DNA of 64,000 bases, taken from Pseudomonas sp. Root71. GTDB lineage: Bacteria > Pseudomonadota > Gammaproteobacteria > Pseudomonadales > Pseudomonadaceae. The stretch lies in the NCBI RefSeq assembly GCF_001429045.1, contig NZ_LMHY01000022.1, positions 204,724 through 268,723 on the forward strand, read 5' to 3'. The notes below the pieces were generated by a model. The model was not told the DNA's origin. It did not search any database and saw nothing but the letters and a program-made list of their open reading frames with translations. Positions 44,602-54,143 of the stretch are shown here, piece by piece. The position numbers and the translations under genes are program-made. Position 1 is the first letter of the stretch. Every line of letters begins with the position of its first letter.

Positions 44602-45927
44602 ATGAGCGACGCGCCTGCCTTACGACGTTTGCTAGTGGTGGACCCCTGTGACGATTGCTATCGCCTGATCCCTGGGTTGCGCGATATCGGTTGGGACGTT
44701 GACAGCTGCACGCTGGAGAACGCCGCTGACCGAACCTGCGACGTGGGCTTGCTGCGCTTGCAGCCTTTTCACCTTGAGCACCCGGAGGCTGTCAAGGCGT
44801 TGATCAGCCGCAGCGGTACCGAGTGGATAGCCGTACTCAACCAGGAAGTACTGCGACTGCAAAATGTCGGCGACTTCGTCTGTGAGTGGTTTTTTGACTT
44901 TCATACCTTGCCGTTCGATGTGTCCCGGGTTCAGGTAACGCTGGGCCGGGCGTTTGGCATGGCGCGGTTGCGTGGGCAGGGTACGGTCCATGTTGACCAG
45001 CCCGAGCACGAATTGCTGGGCGACAGCAAACCTGTCCGTGAACTGCGAAAACTGTTGAGCAAACTGGCTCCGACCGAATCTCCGGTGTTGATTCGCGGTG
45101 AAAGCGGCACTGGCAAGGAACTGGTCGCACGAACCCTGCATCGTCTGTCCCAACGTCACAGCAAACCCTTTATCGCGATCAATTGTGGGGCGATCCCCGA
45201 ACACTTGATCCAGTCCGAGCTGTTTGGCCATGAAAAAGGCGCATTTACCGGCGCGCACCAACGCAAGGTCGGACGGATAGAAGCCGCCAACGGTGGCACT
45301 CTGTTTCTCGACGAGATCGGTGACCTGCCGCTGGAGTTGCAGGCCAACCTGTTGCGGTTCCTCCAGGAAAAACATATCGAGCGGGTCGGCGGCAGTCAGC
45401 CGATTCCTGTGGATGTGCGGGTTCTGGCGGCGACGAACGTCGACCTTGAAGCCGCCATCGAGAAAAAACGCTTTCGCGAAGACTTGTATTACCGCTTGAA
45501 CGTACTGCAAGTGGCGACTGTTCCGCTGCGCGAGCGCCATGGCGACCTGGCGGTGCTGGCCAACCACTTTTCCCATTTCTACAGCCATGAAACCGGGCGC
45601 CGCCCACGCAGTTTCAGCGACGACGCGTTGATTGCCATGGGCAAGCACGACTGGCCAGGCAATGTTCGCGAACTGGCCAACCGCGTCCGTCGCGGCCTGG
45701 TGTTGGCCGAAGGCCGCCAGATTGAGGCCCGAGATCTGGGATTGATCAGTCAGCATGCAATCGCCGCACCGATGGGTACCCTCGAAGAATACAAGTCCCG
45801 GGCCGAACGCCAGGCGTTGTGCGATGTATTGAATCGCCACAGCGATAATCTGAGTGTCGCGGCCAAAGTACTGGGTGTGTCGCGTCCGACCTTCTACCGG
45901 TTGTTGCACAAGCACCAGATTCGCTGA
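44602..45927 (+). CDS. Sigma-54-dependent enhancer-binding regulator, fap-linked
   Basis: 441-residue bacterial enhancer-binding protein. Residues 1-125 form an N-terminal receiver-like domain of the FleQ/VpsR type ([17 protein letters not shown]) without an obvious phospho-acceptor context. The AAA+ domain follows (Walker [19 protein letters not shown] loop in [11 protein letters not shown], Walker [12 protein letters not shown]), then a Fis-type helix-turn-helix ([19 protein letters not shown]). The intact GAFTGA loop means it can drive sigma-54 polymerase. ATG 44602 follows AAGGAAC. It converges on fapF, and a -24/-12 element stands before fapA. VpsR/FleQ relatives bind c-di-GMP, which would suit amyloid control (inference). 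Confidence 0.9.
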   Translation: MSDAPALRRLLVVDPCDDCYRLIPGLRDIGWDVDSCTLENAADRTCDVGLLRLQPFHLEHPEAVKALISRSGTEWIAVLNQEVLRLQNVGDFVCEWFFDFHTLPFDVSRVQVTLGRAFGMARLRGQGTVHVDQPEHELLGDSKPVRELRKLLSKLAPTESPVLIRGESGTGKELVARTLHRLSQRHSKPFIAINCGAIPEHLIQSELFGHEKGAFTGAHQRKVGRIEAANGGTLFLDEIGDLPLELQANLLRFLQEKHIERVGGSQPIPVDVRVLAATNVDLEAAIEKKRFREDLYYRLNVLQVATVPLRERHGDLAVLANHFSHFYSHETGRRPRSFSDDALIAMGKHDWPGNVRELANRVRRGLVLAEGRQIEARDLGLISQHAIAAPMGTLEEYKSRAERQALCDVLNRHSDNLSVAAKVLGVSRPTFYRLLHKHQIR

Positions 45928-45944
45928 ATCCCGGTGGGAAACCC

Positions 45945-45975
45945 AAAACCCGTTGCAATTGCAGCGGTTTTTTTG
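45945..45975. terminator. Terminator between the regulator and fapF
   Basis: Stem AAACCCGTTGC / GCAGCGGTTT with a short loop, ending in seven T residues on the plus strand, lying between the convergent regulator and fapF genes. Confidence 0.75.
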
Positions 45976-45981
45976 TTTGGG

Positions 45982-47271
45982 TCAGAAGTAGTAAGGGAGT
46001 TTCAGGCTGAACTGGAAGTCCGGGGCATCGTCCGTCATGCCGATGGACAGGTTGGGCACGATGGTCAGGTTGTCGGTGGCCGCAATGGTCATGCCGATGT
46101 TGAAGTAACCGGCGTTGGCATCGCTGGAGACCACCGACTGCCAATCCCCGCCATCTTCCTTGAGCTTGCTTTTGCGTTGCACCAGGTCAGAGACCGAGAA
46201 CGACATGCTCATCTTTTCGTTCAAGGCGAACGCAATACCGGCGCCAATCTGGAAGCTGTCGCCAATGCGAACTTTGCCCGGTGTCTTGAGCGCCGGGTTG
46301 GAGCTGATGTCGTCGAAAGACTCTTCCAGGTTGTAGGTGTAGGACAGGCTGCCGAACAACACTGCCGGATCGAACGTCTTGACCAGCGAGATCCCTGGCG
46401 TGATCGACCAGACGCCATTACCGGTAGGCAAGGATTCAGGCACGGCCAGGTTTGAGTTATCGGCCACCCGAACCAGCTTGATGCCGAACGGGTCTTTGCC
46501 GGTAGGCGCCTTGACGCGCAAGGTCATCACGGCATCCGGGGTGTTGGCCGATTCGTCGAGGAATTTGTAGGCGATACCGAAGTTGACATCACCTATGGTC
46601 GGGTCTTGCTTGACGGTATCTTCGGTCGTGACGTTTGCGGAGCCGCTATTGCCGCCACCGGACTGATACGTGGACTCACGGTAGACCACCGGCACGTTCA
46701 GGTCGAACTGCCAGCGATTGTTGAAGTTGTAACGGCCGGTGAGGTCAAGCGTCCAGGTGTCGGCCTTGATCCGGTCCAGGTTGATGGCGCCCAGGAAGAT
46801 CGAGTCCAGGGCGAGAAAACCGTTGAGGACCAGTTGGCGGGTATCGTATCGGGAGTAGGTTATCCCCGTTTCGACGCTGAACTTGCCACCGCCGAAGAAC
46901 CCGCTGGCTTCGTCATACAGGTTCGAAACACTTTGTGCCGGTTGTGAGTCATTGGCCAGCGATTGTCCATAAGAGCTGCCGCTGCCCCCGGCGACGCCCC
47001 CCGAGGCGGTGCCGACTCCTGGATTGCCCTTGAGGTCCGCTGGGGACTTGGCCAGGCGTTTGGGTGGGGGCGAAGCGGGCTGCTCTTCGACCTGGCGGAC
47101 CCGTTGTTCGAGAACCGCCAGGGCTTTTTGCTGTACTTCGTATCGTTGCTTCAACTCCAGGAGCTCTTGTTTAAGAGCCTCCAGTTCCGGGTCAGGTGCT
47201 GCCTGCAACATCGCCGCCGGGAGTAGAGCACTCAAGCATGCAACTGCTAGCAGTGATACTGATCGGTACAT
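45982..47271 (-). CDS. fapF: FapF, outer-membrane pore for amyloid secretion
   Basis: 429-residue outer-membrane protein that exports Fap fibre subunits. A signal peptide ([24 protein letters not shown]) is followed by a periplasmic coiled coil at about 27-70 ([20 protein letters not shown]), a Gly/Ser-rich linker at 85-115, and a beta-barrel domain with alternating amphipathic strands ([47 protein letters not shown]) ending in the classical terminal Phe of KLPYYF. This coiled-coil plug plus 12-strand barrel plan is known for FapF. Last gene of fapABCDEF. Confidence 0.93.
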   Translation of the reverse strand: MYRSVSLLAVACLSALLPAAMLQAAPDPELEALKQELLELKQRYEVQQKALAVLEQRVRQVEEQPASPPPKRLAKSPADLKGNPGVGTASGGVAGGSGSSYGQSLANDSQPAQSVSNLYDEASGFFGGGKFSVETGITYSRYDTRQLVLNGFLALDSIFLGAINLDRIKADTWTLDLTGRYNFNNRWQFDLNVPVVYRESTYQSGGGNSGSANVTTEDTVKQDPTIGDVNFGIAYKFLDESANTPDAVMTLRVKAPTGKDPFGIKLVRVADNSNLAVPESLPTGNGVWSITPGISLVKTFDPAVLFGSLSYTYNLEESFDDISSNPALKTPGKVRIGDSFQIGAGIAFALNEKMSMSFSVSDLVQRKSKLKEDGGDWQSVVSSDANAGYFNIGMTIAATDNLTIVPNLSIGMTDDAPDFQFSLKLPYYF

Positions 47272-47317
47272 GGAATAAGCCGTCCATTTGTGCCTAATGG
47301 TCCAGACTCAGCGTAGT

Positions 47318-48061
47318 TCAATAGCCCATGGTCCGTAATGCAGCGAGTTGATTGAGGTTGCAGTCCAGTGCACCCGCACTCGGGCCATTATTGTTAAGCA
47401 CTACGTTGAGCTGGGTCATGTTGTCGACCATATTGCTGCTGCCCAGTAACCGGGTGTTTTGCAGCAACCCGCCTTGGGCGACTTGTTGCACGCTTGTACC
47501 CTGATTGTTGTTGGCGGTAATGGCCATCTGAACGCCACCACTGGTCGCGGATACCACGACACTGCCTGCGGCATTGCTGCCGGTGATGGTTTGACCGGCT
47601 ATCAGCGCCTGGCCCTGGCTCGGCACCAGTGCAGGGGCCGTGCTGGCCTCCTTGACGTTGATGGCGATGTTGTTGTTTGAGCTGTTGCCATCGCCTGCTG
47701 CCCTTGTGACCTGGGTAATGCCCCGGGAAGTACTCAGCGCAGCGCCCCCCGTCACGTGGCCGCTACCCGATTTGGGCGAACCGCCATGACCGGATTGCTT
47801 GATGGTTGAAACATAGAACTGGGGTTTGACCGTTGCGGCTTGAAGCTGCATCGAGGTGGAGGCTCCGATCAGGTCACCACTGGCATTGCGCCAGGTACTG
47901 CTCATGACGACACCGAAGCTGATGACCCGCCCCGGCATCACATACCGGCCACGCAACTCGGCCAGTTCCTGGTCCTTGATTTCGATGGGTCTGAACTCAT
48001 CAGCAAAACCTGAAGTGTTCGCTGCCAGACAGGCTGCGACCACCCAATACGAGGTTTTCAT
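47318..48061 (-). CDS. fapE: FapE, minor amyloid/fibre-associated protein
   Basis: 247-residue exported protein. The signal peptide is MKTSYWVVAACLAANTSGFA; mature FapE starts DEFRPIEIKDQELAELRGRYVMPGR. The middle is Gly/Ser-rich, and the C-terminal half is rich in Asn/Gln/Ser with an amyloid-like stretch (AITANNNQGTSVQQ). In the Fap system FapE is found in fibres in small amount and is an export partner of FapF. GGGAGC precedes the ATG at 48061; the upstream 11 residues are not used. It is 45 bp from fapD. Confidence 0.9.
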   Translation of the reverse strand: MKTSYWVVAACLAANTSGFADEFRPIEIKDQELAELRGRYVMPGRVISFGVVMSSTWRNASGDLIGASTSMQLQAATVKPQFYVSTIKQSGHGGSPKSGSGHVTGGAALSTSRGITQVTRAAGDGNSSNNNIAINVKEASTAPALVPSQGQALIAGQTITGSNAAGSVVVSATSGGVQMAITANNNQGTSVQQVAQGGLLQNTRLLGSSNMVDNMTQLNVVLNNNGPSAGALDCNLNQLAALRTMGY

Positions 48062-48105
48062 TTGCTGCTCCCGGAGCATCCTGCTCCCTATCATCTTATT
48101 GGCGA

Positions 48106-48786
48106 TTAAAAGAAGTCGCTCTGTATGAAACCAAAATCCATCAATTCGGCATCTTTGACCGGGTTGAAGTTATCCATCTTGTTCTTGGCTGTCAGCGGTT
48201 CCGGTGGGCTGCGTAAGGCATTGGTCTTGTCGTAACCAGGGCCGACGATGGCGAAGATAATGCCATTCCAGCCTTTGACAAAGTCATCATGGGAGTAGCG
48301 TTTGTGACCGAGTACCGGGTCGCCGATATAGACCCAGCTCTTGTCCGCCCGCTGCAACACCACGAAGTGCTTGTAGCCGCGAATTTCCATCAACACCACC
48401 ACTGGAATCGTCACGGCTTCGAGTCTTTCCGGCGGGATCCTGTAGCCCCGGGCGCGCATGCCGATGCGTTCTATGTAGCGCTTCATGTCCAGCATGGAAA
48501 AACCCTGGGTACGCACAAGGTCCTGGTCTGCGGTGACCAGCATGCCTTTGATGATGTGCTCCTCATCGACGTCGAGCCAATAGGCCTGGCGCAGTATCGT
48601 TGCCAGCGCGGCGGCGCCGCAGCTGAAATCGGTTTTCTGTTCGACGATGTCGCTGAACTTGCGCTCGCGCAAACTCTGTACGTGCTTGTACACCAGCACG
48701 CCACCCGGCAGGGCGGCAACCGGCATCTGTGCAGCCTGGGTCAGGCCAGACAGGCAGAGCAGGGCGAAAAGGACAGTCTTACGCAT
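48106..48786 (-). CDS. fapD: FapD, C39-like cysteine protease of the Fap system
   Basis: 226-residue exported C39-family peptidase. A signal peptide (MRKTVLFALLCLSGLTQA) precedes the papain-like domain. The triad is Cys56 (DFSCGAAALATIL), His140 (RGYKHFVVL) and Asp156 (YIGDPVLG), the normal C39 layout. It is expected to act in the periplasm on Fap subunits or FapF during secretion. It lies between fapC and fapE in the conserved order. All catalytic residues are intact. Confidence 0.93.
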   Translation of the reverse strand: MRKTVLFALLCLSGLTQAAQMPVAALPGGVLVYKHVQSLRERKFSDIVEQKTDFSCGAAALATILRQAYWLDVDEEHIIKGMLVTADQDLVRTQGFSMLDMKRYIERIGMRARGYRIPPERLEAVTIPVVVLMEIRGYKHFVVLQRADKSWVYIGDPVLGHKRYSHDDFVKGWNGIIFAIVGPGYDKTNALRSPPEPLTAKNKMDNFNPVKDAELMDFGFIQSDFF

Positions 48787-48847
48787 GATCGATACGCCTT
48801 GGGACTGTGGGAAAGCCCCGTCGCCGGGGCTTTCATTGCAATCGCGA

Positions 48848-49699
48848 TTACAGACAGGACTTGCAGCCCGCGGAGATGGACAGCGAGTTGTTTTGCTGGT
48901 TGCCCACGCCAGACGATACGTTCGCTCCGCCGTTGCCGGAGAAGTTGTTCATCGAGCCCGTTATCGAAGCGTTGTTGGTTACCGGGGGTTTCCAACCCTC
49001 AGGCGTCATCACTTGTTGAGTGGTTACGCCCGCCAGACCGAATACACCCACGGCTACGAAATCAGTCGTGTTGCCGTTGTTGGTGACGTTCAGCCCGGAC
49101 GTGCTTTGGTTGGCCGCCGCCGCCGCTTGCGCTACACGACCGCCCGCAACGGCAATCGCCAGGTTGTTTTTCTGTTGGTTGAAGTCGCCGGTGGTCACGT
49201 TGATGCCGATGTTGCCGGAACCGCTGTTACCTGCGTTGTTGAGCGTTGTGTTGTTGGTGTTGGAGTGGTTCCTGGCGGCGTTGCCGGCGCTCTTCTGAGT
49301 CGCACTGGAGACGGCGACCGCGGTGCCGAAGATGAAGCTTTCGTCAGCCGTGGCAAGGGCGGCGGCGTTGTCTTGCTGGTTGCCGTTACCGGCTGCAACG
49401 TTGGCGCCCATGTTGCCGTTGGAGTTGTTCAGGGAGTTATCGATTTTGGCGTCGTTCCTGGTGTCCCGGTTCAATACGCTGCTGTCACTGCTTTCCTGCG
49501 AGTCCATCACGACGGCCCCGGCGCCTGCTGTAATCTGCAGAATCTGTTCCAGCGTCGGGCCTTTGGGCTGGTGGTTGTTGCCATGCGCATTGCTCTGGCC
49601 GTTGCCTTGATCATCATCAAGACCGCCTGCTTGTGCTGCGAATGCCATCACTGCCGCCAGAGCGAAAGCCAGAGGTTTGAGAGCAGTTGTCGGGTTCAT
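48848..49699 (-). CDS. fapC: FapC, major functional amyloid subunit
   Basis: 283-residue secreted fibre subunit. Signal peptide MNPTTALKPLAFALAAVMAFAAQA. Three imperfect repeats carry the amyloid core: GNMGANVAAGNGNQQDN, GNIGINVTTGDFNQQKN and GNGGANVSSGVGNQQNN, separated by linkers rich in Ala, Asn, Ser and Thr. The chain ends in the conserved CxxC motif (GCKSCL). Repeat number and tail match FapC of the fluorescens group. It polymerises outside the cell and strengthens biofilm. Linkers are of moderate length. Confidence 0.93.
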   Translation of the reverse strand: MNPTTALKPLAFALAAVMAFAAQAGGLDDDQGNGQSNAHGNNHQPKGPTLEQILQITAGAGAVVMDSQESSDSSVLNRDTRNDAKIDNSLNNSNGNMGANVAAGNGNQQDNAAALATADESFIFGTAVAVSSATQKSAGNAARNHSNTNNTTLNNAGNSGSGNIGINVTTGDFNQQKNNLAIAVAGGRVAQAAAAANQSTSGLNVTNNGNTTDFVAVGVFGLAGVTTQQVMTPEGWKPPVTNNASITGSMNNFSGNGGANVSSGVGNQQNNSLSISAGCKSCL

Positions 49700-49763
49700 G
49701 GTGTTTCTCCGTGCTCATTAGTTGGTCAAGTGTTGGTTCGTCCTTAATCGCACTGTATCGGGG

Positions 49764-50342
49764 TCAGTCAGCGACCCGGATGCTCAAGGTGTTAGCCATT
49801 CGGTTCCCCACCCCGGCACTCTGGTTCACCTGGATCACTCCGCGGCTGCCGGTGAAGGCCTGGTCGCTTGTCACGACCTGGCGACTGCCGTTTGGGGCGC
49901 CAGTTGCTCCCGAGTTCGGTAACAACGCCACGTTCTGTTGAGAAAGGGCACTATCGTCGATGGCTTGCGGTGCAGCGCTGATGCTGATGCGCATGGCATT
50001 GGCCATCTGGTTGTTCGCCCCGGCACCCTGGTTGACACCCAGTACGCCGTTGCCATTACTGAAGGAGGGTCCGCCAATAGTGGCCGTCGCATCCATCGAC
50101 GGATTGGCGGGCGTGGTGATTGTCTGCCGGACGCTGGTGGTTGCACCGGCATTCGTACCAATGGCGATCGCGCGGACGTTGGTTTGCTGCTGCTGATCGC
50201 CTGCCGCCTGGTTGACGTTGAAGTTGCCGCGGTATTGAGTAGCAGAATCCTGGAGGGTGGCGTTGTTCACCGAACTGACGCCCGGATCGGCCATCACGCC
50301 GGTGCAGCCGAACAGGGCAAGTAAAAGCAGGGACCGACTCAT
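49764..50342 (-). CDS. fapB: FapB, minor amyloid / nucleator subunit
   Basis: 192-residue secreted protein, thought to nucleate FapC fibres. The signal peptide is MSRSLLLLALFGCTGVMA. Three repeats resemble those of FapC: FNVNQAAGDQQQQTN, LGVNQGAGANNQMAN and IQVNQSAGVGNRMAN, each followed by a short beta strand (VRAIAI, AMRISI, TLSIRV). The start ATG is 1 bp from the end of fapA, so the two are translated together. Confidence 0.9.
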   Translation of the reverse strand: MSRSLLLLALFGCTGVMADPGVSSVNNATLQDSATQYRGNFNVNQAAGDQQQQTNVRAIAIGTNAGATTSVRQTITTPANPSMDATATIGGPSFSNGNGVLGVNQGAGANNQMANAMRISISAAPQAIDDSALSQQNVALLPNSGATGAPNGSRQVVTSDQAFTGSRGVIQVNQSAGVGNRMANTLSIRVAD

Positions 50343-50343
50343 C

Positions 50344-50781
50344 TCATTGGCCTCCCGCCATTCTGCCCAGTGAGCCGAGGCCGCTGCTCATGGCGCGGTT
50401 GACGGTTCCGGAAATCGCGCTGCCACTGCCACCGCCGTGGCCGACAGACATGCCGGGCATACCATTGGGGTTGGTAACGGCGTTGAGGCCTTGCAGGCCA
50501 CCCAGGCTTTGTCCGTTGCTGTGGCGAAGGGCTGTTCCGGTGGAGACCCCGGCAATGTCCGCGTCGCTGAGTTCGCCGGTGACGCGGGCCGATGGGTTGG
50601 CATTGAGGGTGTTGGGGTTCGGATCTCTGCCGCCGCTGCGACCGATAGGGGTTGGGTGAATGGTGCGGTCAAGCACGATGACGCCGTTGCCTTCGGCTAG
50701 AACGTCAAAACTGAAAAGCGTGCCTGCAGCGCTCGCGATCAGCAGCAGGCACGCCAAGACTCTTTTATCGAATATCCACAC
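50344..50781 (-). CDS. fapA: FapA, Fap operon chaperone-like first gene product
   Basis: 145-residue exported protein, first in the fap operon. The start is GTG at 50781 (behind AAGGTAAG), since no ATG occurs near the N-terminus. A long signal segment (VLACLLLIASAAGTLFSFDVLA) precedes a low-complexity chain rich in Gly, Asn and Ser (GRDPNPNTLNANPSARVTGE, GLQGLNAVTNPNGMPG). FapA influences how much FapB and FapC enter the fibre and keeps subunits unaggregated. The assignment rests on position and composition. Confidence 0.85.
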   Translation of the reverse strand: MWIFDKRVLACLLLIASAAGTLFSFDVLAEGNGVIVLDRTIHPTPIGRSGGRDPNPNTLNANPSARVTGELSDADIAGVSTGTALRHSNGQSLGGLQGLNAVTNPNGMPGMSVGHGGGSGSAISGTVNRAMSSGLGSLGRMAGGQ

Positions 50782-51135
50782 GACGTTCTTACCTTCTCAT
50801 GCAGGCTGGCTCTGGTCGGCTTTATGAAGGTAAGAGCGAAAGCTGTGCCGGTTTTTGATTATCTCGTTGATTCAATGGCTTATGGATATTGTCCGGATAG
50901 CTTTTGCCAAGAATGTTTCAAAGGTGAGACGAAACCCTGCGCAGGTAGCCCTTAATTGCGGGTAAACCGTTCTAAAGCAAGGGTTTCAGGGGCGTTGTAT
51001 CACCGGCTTGACAAATCCGATGATCAAACGACGAGGGACGCTGAAATGGGCGGTTTGAGGCAAGGAGAGTGTTTCAGGACCGGACACTTTCCCTCGGAGC
51101 AGGGGGGATGGTGGGGGAATTACCCCGGACGCCAC
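50782..51135. other. fap upstream region, no further gene seen
   Basis: 354 bp between fapA and the NadR-like kinase gene. It holds the fapA leader and sigma-54 promoter candidate. The plus-strand ORF through 50956-51363 runs mostly antisense to the kinase gene and lacks support. Confidence 0.5.
50836..50851 (-). promoter_or_regulatory. Candidate sigma-54 (-24/-12) promoter of the fap operon
   Basis: On the reverse strand CCGGCACAGCTTTCGC gives GG, then exactly 10 bp, then GC, close to the consensus TGGCAC-N5-TTGC. It would start transcription about 12 bp downstream, some 40 bp before the fapA GTG. A sigma-54 activator gene lies at the other end of the operon. Confidence 0.6.
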
Positions 51136-51660
51136 TCAGGCGTCGAGCAATCGGGTCACGGCATGCAGTGCCAGGGATCGGCGTTCGGCCCAATCTCCGT
51201 GCAGTACTTGAACCGGTTGTGCGTGGCGCTCCAGCCAGGCCAGGGTCTGCTCGAAAAATGCCTGGCGCTCACTCAATCGGGGCTGGCAACGCTGGCCGTC
51301 ATCCGTCCATTCGACGTGTTCCGGCGACAGCAGCAAGTGCAAGTCGTAATGCCGGGCCAATAGCGCTTGCTCGATCCAGGGGGGGCAGTCGCCAAACAGG
51401 GTTTGGCTCCAGAGGACATTGCTCAGCAGGTGCGTGTCGAGGATGAGCAAAGACGGTTGTTGCGCCCGTGCTTCGTCCTCCCACGCCAATTGACCGCGGG
51501 CGATGTCCGGAATGTCGGCCAAGGTGGTGTCCCGCGGATTCTGCTCGATGAACCAACGCACATACTCGTCGACCAGAACCCCGCCGAAACGCTGTTGCAA
51601 TTCGGCCGCCAACCAGCTTTTACCGCTGGATTCCGGGCCTGTGAGTACCAGCACTTTCAT
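51136..51660 (-). CDS. NadR-like nicotinamide ribonucleoside kinase (AAA ATPase)
   Basis: 174-residue P-loop kinase like the C-terminal domain of NadR, which phosphorylates nicotinamide riboside. Walker A is LTGPESSGKSWLA at residues 6-18, with VDEYVRWFIEQN and LLILDTHLLSNVLWSQTLFG typical of this domain. MKVLVLTG at 51660 overlaps the pnuC stop by 4 bp (ATGA), so translation is coupled to the nicotinamide riboside transporter; together they import and trap the vitamin for NAD synthesis. The adenylyltransferase and DNA-binding parts of full NadR are absent. Confidence 0.87.
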   Translation of the reverse strand: MKVLVLTGPESSGKSWLAAELQQRFGGVLVDEYVRWFIEQNPRDTTLADIPDIARGQLAWEDEARAQQPSLLILDTHLLSNVLWSQTLFGDCPPWIEQALLARHYDLHLLLSPEHVEWTDDGQRCQPRLSERQAFFEQTLAWLERHAQPVQVLHGDWAERRSLALHAVTRLLDA

Positions 51661-52220
51661 GCGCGCAATGCCGGATCGGCGCGCCATTGGCGCCAGCCCT
51701 GCACGGCGATAACGGCGAACAGCCCGTACAGGGTGGCGGTCAGGTACAGGTCCTTATAGATGAACAGCCCGACGAAAATCACATCCAGGGCTATCCATAG
51801 CGGCCAGCACTGGACACGTTTTTGCGCCATCCAGACCTGCGCCACCAGGCTGAATCCGGTCAGCGCCGCATCGAGCCAGGGTTGTGCTGCGTCGGTCCAG
51901 TGGGCCATGGCTGCCCCCAGTAACAGGCTGCCGAGTGCGCCGATGGCCAGGCTCAACGCCACGGAGCGTGAGTTGAGCCAACTGACTTCGCGGCCATGGG
52001 TCGTTTCGCCAGCCCGCGTCCACTGCCACCAGCCGTAAAGCTGCAAGGCGGCATAGATGACTTGCAGCAGCATGTCCGAATACAGCTTCACCTCAAAAAA
52101 GATCCAGCTATAGAGCAGCACCATGACCAGACCGATGGGCCAGCACCAGGGGTTCTGTTTGACCGTCAGCCAGACGGCAATGACACCGAGGGCGGCGGCA
52201 AACAGTTCAAGCCCGGACAT
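51657..52220 (-). CDS. pnuC: Nicotinamide riboside transporter PnuC
   Basis: 187-residue membrane protein of the PnuC family with about seven hydrophobic segments. Conserved family features are KQNPWCWPIGLVMVLLYSWIFF, YAALQLYGWWQW and WPLWIALDVIFVGLFIYKDLYLTATLYG. It moves nicotinamide riboside into the cell by facilitated diffusion, driven by the downstream kinase. ATG 52220 lies behind AAGGAGCC. A thiamine use by related PnuT cannot be ruled out by sequence alone, but the NadR-like kinase partner favours nicotinamide riboside. Confidence 0.9.
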   Translation of the reverse strand: MSGLELFAAALGVIAVWLTVKQNPWCWPIGLVMVLLYSWIFFEVKLYSDMLLQVIYAALQLYGWWQWTRAGETTHGREVSWLNSRSVALSLAIGALGSLLLGAAMAHWTDAAQPWLDAALTGFSLVAQVWMAQKRVQCWPLWIALDVIFVGLFIYKDLYLTATLYGLFAVIAVQGWRQWRADPALRA

Positions 52221-52516
52221 GGAGGCTCCTTGGGGAAATCGAAGAGGGGACCGATTGTAACCGGATTGGCGTCGGGAATCCCGTGGCGCACGGGTGTACT
52301 TCATTGGTGCGCGATAACGCGGCAGCGCCAAGCGGACTTGTCTGATAGGATTTCGGCCCCGCGCGGGTAAACCCTGATCAGGATTGTTTTTTCACAGGAT
52401 TTTGACGGTGCTGTGGTGATCCTTGACAGGCGGGGCTTCAGCTACGCTGATCGCAATTCAAGCTTTGGAAAAATACTAACGGGGCATGCCGGCGCGCATA
52501 GCCTTTTGGGGGATTG

Positions 52517-53347
52517 ATGGATCTTTGGACCGCCTTTCAGGCATTGATTCTTGGGGTTGTAGAAGGGCTGACCGAGTTTTTGCCCATTTCCAGTACCGGC
52601 CACCAGATCATCGTGGCCGACATGCTCGGCTTCGGGGGCGAGCGGGCGATGGCGTTCAACATCATTATCCAGCTGGGTGCCATCCTGGCTGTAGTATGGG
52701 AGTTTCGACGCAAGATCTTCGACGTGGTCATCGGCCTGCCGACCCAGCCGGGCGCCCGGCGGTTTACCGCGAACCTGTTGATCGCGTTCTTGCCGGCCGT
52801 GGTGTTGGGCGTGATCTTCGCTGACCTGATCCACGAATACCTGTTCAATCCGATCACCGTGGCAGCGGCGCTGGTCGTGGGCGGGTTCATCATGTTGTGG
52901 GCCGAGCGCCGCCAGCATGAAGTCCACGCCGAAACGGTGGATGACATTACCTGGAAAGACGCCCTGAAAGTCGGCTTCGCCCAATGCCTGGCGATGATTC
53001 CGGGTACTTCGCGTTCGGGCTCGACGATCATCGGCGGGTTACTGTTCGGCCTGTCGCGCAAGACCGCTACCGAGTTCTCGTTCTTCCTGGCGATGCCGAC
53101 CATGGTCGGCGCAGCGGTGTACTCGGGCTATAAATACCGTCACCTGTTTGTCCCGTCTGATTTCCCGGTGTTCGCGATCGGTTTCGTCACGGCGTTCGTC
53201 TTCGCGATGATCGCGGTCCGCGGGCTGCTCAAGTTCATCGCCAACCATAGCTATGCGGCGTTTGCCTGGTATCGCATTGTGTTCGGCCTGATCATCCTGG
53301 CGACCTGGCAGTTCGGCTGGGTCGACTGGAGCGCGGTCAAGCCGTGA
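52517..53347 (+). CDS. uppP: Undecaprenyl-diphosphatase
   Basis: 276-residue integral membrane phosphatase (BacA/UppP) that recycles undecaprenyl pyrophosphate for cell-wall synthesis and gives bacitracin resistance. The two signature motifs are present: [17 protein letters not shown] near the N-terminus and [11 protein letters not shown] in the middle. About eight hydrophobic segments. ATG 52517 lies behind a GGGGGA site. Its stop overlaps the GTG of the next gene. Confidence 0.95.
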   Translation: MDLWTAFQALILGVVEGLTEFLPISSTGHQIIVADMLGFGGERAMAFNIIIQLGAILAVVWEFRRKIFDVVIGLPTQPGARRFTANLLIAFLPAVVLGVIFADLIHEYLFNPITVAAALVVGGFIMLWAERRQHEVHAETVDDITWKDALKVGFAQCLAMIPGTSRSGSTIIGGLLFGLSRKTATEFSFFLAMPTMVGAAVYSGYKYRHLFVPSDFPVFAIGFVTAFVFAMIAVRGLLKFIANHSYAAFAWYRIVFGLIILATWQFGWVDWSAVKP

Positions 53348-53772
53348 GTGACTCAAGCTCGCGCAATAACCCCGGGCGCCAGCCCGGGGGACATATCCGT
53401 CATCCACGGCTGAAGTGGCTGGTGTTTGCAATCCTGTGCGCATTGCCGCTGTCGGGTTCGGTGTCGTCATGGCTGCACGGGGTGTCGCTGATTCCCCTGG
53501 CGGCCTACGGCATCGTCAGCGTCGTGACGTTTTTCCTGTACTGGAGCGACAAGCGCAAGGCCCGCGCCGAGCAATGGCGTACGCCGGAGAATGTCCTGCA
53601 TGCGCTGGAACTCGCCGGAGGCTGGCCCGGTGCCTTGCTGGCCCAGCAAGCGTTCCGGCACAAAACCCGCAAAGTCTCGTACCAGTTGGTGCTCTGGATC
53701 ATCGTGCTCATGCACCAGGTGTTCTGGATCGACCACCTGTTCCTCGGCGCACACCTGTTCGCCTTGTTCTGA
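53344..53772 (+). CDS. DUF1294 membrane protein
   Basis: 142-residue inner-membrane protein of the DUF1294 family. The start is GTG at 53344, overlapping the uppP stop as GTGA. After a short basic N-terminus come two hydrophobic segments ([18 protein letters not shown] and [22 protein letters not shown]), then the family core [27 protein letters not shown] and the motif [13 protein letters not shown], and a last membrane segment. Many members carry an N-terminal cold-shock domain; this one does not. Function unknown. Confidence 0.85.
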   Translation: MSDSSSRNNPGRQPGGHIRHPRLKWLVFAILCALPLSGSVSSWLHGVSLIPLAAYGIVSVVTFFLYWSDKRKARAEQWRTPENVLHALELAGGWPGALLAQQAFRHKTRKVSYQLVLWIIVLMHQVFWIDHLFLGAHLFALF

Positions 53773-53783
53773 TCAACAACGCC

Positions 53784-54143
53784 TTATAGCAACAGGCTGA
53801 CTTGAGTGCGCTTTGGCAGCCTGCTGACCACCAATTGGTGGGAACGCTGTAGCAGTCCCTGTAGTTCTTCGCTGCCGAGCGGGTAGGGCGTTTCCATGAT
53901 GATCCACTGGGCGCGCGCCAGATAAGGCGCCGGATGAATCCCCGGGCGGTCGCAATGACCGAGAAACAGATCCTTATCGACCTTGAAGGCCAGGGAGTCA
54001 CCCCGCAGGCCCTGCAAGGCGAACATCTTGTTCCCGGCAATCGAAAACACCCGCACGCCGCCCCATTTATAGTCTTCGCGCGCTCCGGGCAGGCTAAGGC
54101 AGAATTTCGCGACATCCTCTTCGCTCATCCGTGCGGTTTTCAT
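53784..54143 (-). CDS. MmcQ/YjbR-family protein
   Basis: 119-residue protein of the YjbR/DUF419 family, whose fold resembles CyaY-like domains and may bind DNA. Motifs are LSLPGAREDYKWGGVRVFSIAGNKMF and a C-terminal LPKRTQVSL. The start ATG overlaps the end of the LysR gene upstream by 4 bp. No function has been shown for the family that could be assigned here. Confidence 0.87.
   Translation of the reverse strand: MKTARMSEEDVAKFCLSLPGAREDYKWGGVRVFSIAGNKMFALQGLRGDSLAFKVDKDLFLGHCDRPGIHPAPYLARAQWIIMETPYPLGSEELQGLLQRSHQLVVSRLPKRTQVSLLL

Noticed and set aside
51046..51135. Short plus-strand ORF start (MGGLRQGECF) in the fap upstream region
   Set aside because: Continues antisense into the NadR-like kinase gene, which is well supported.
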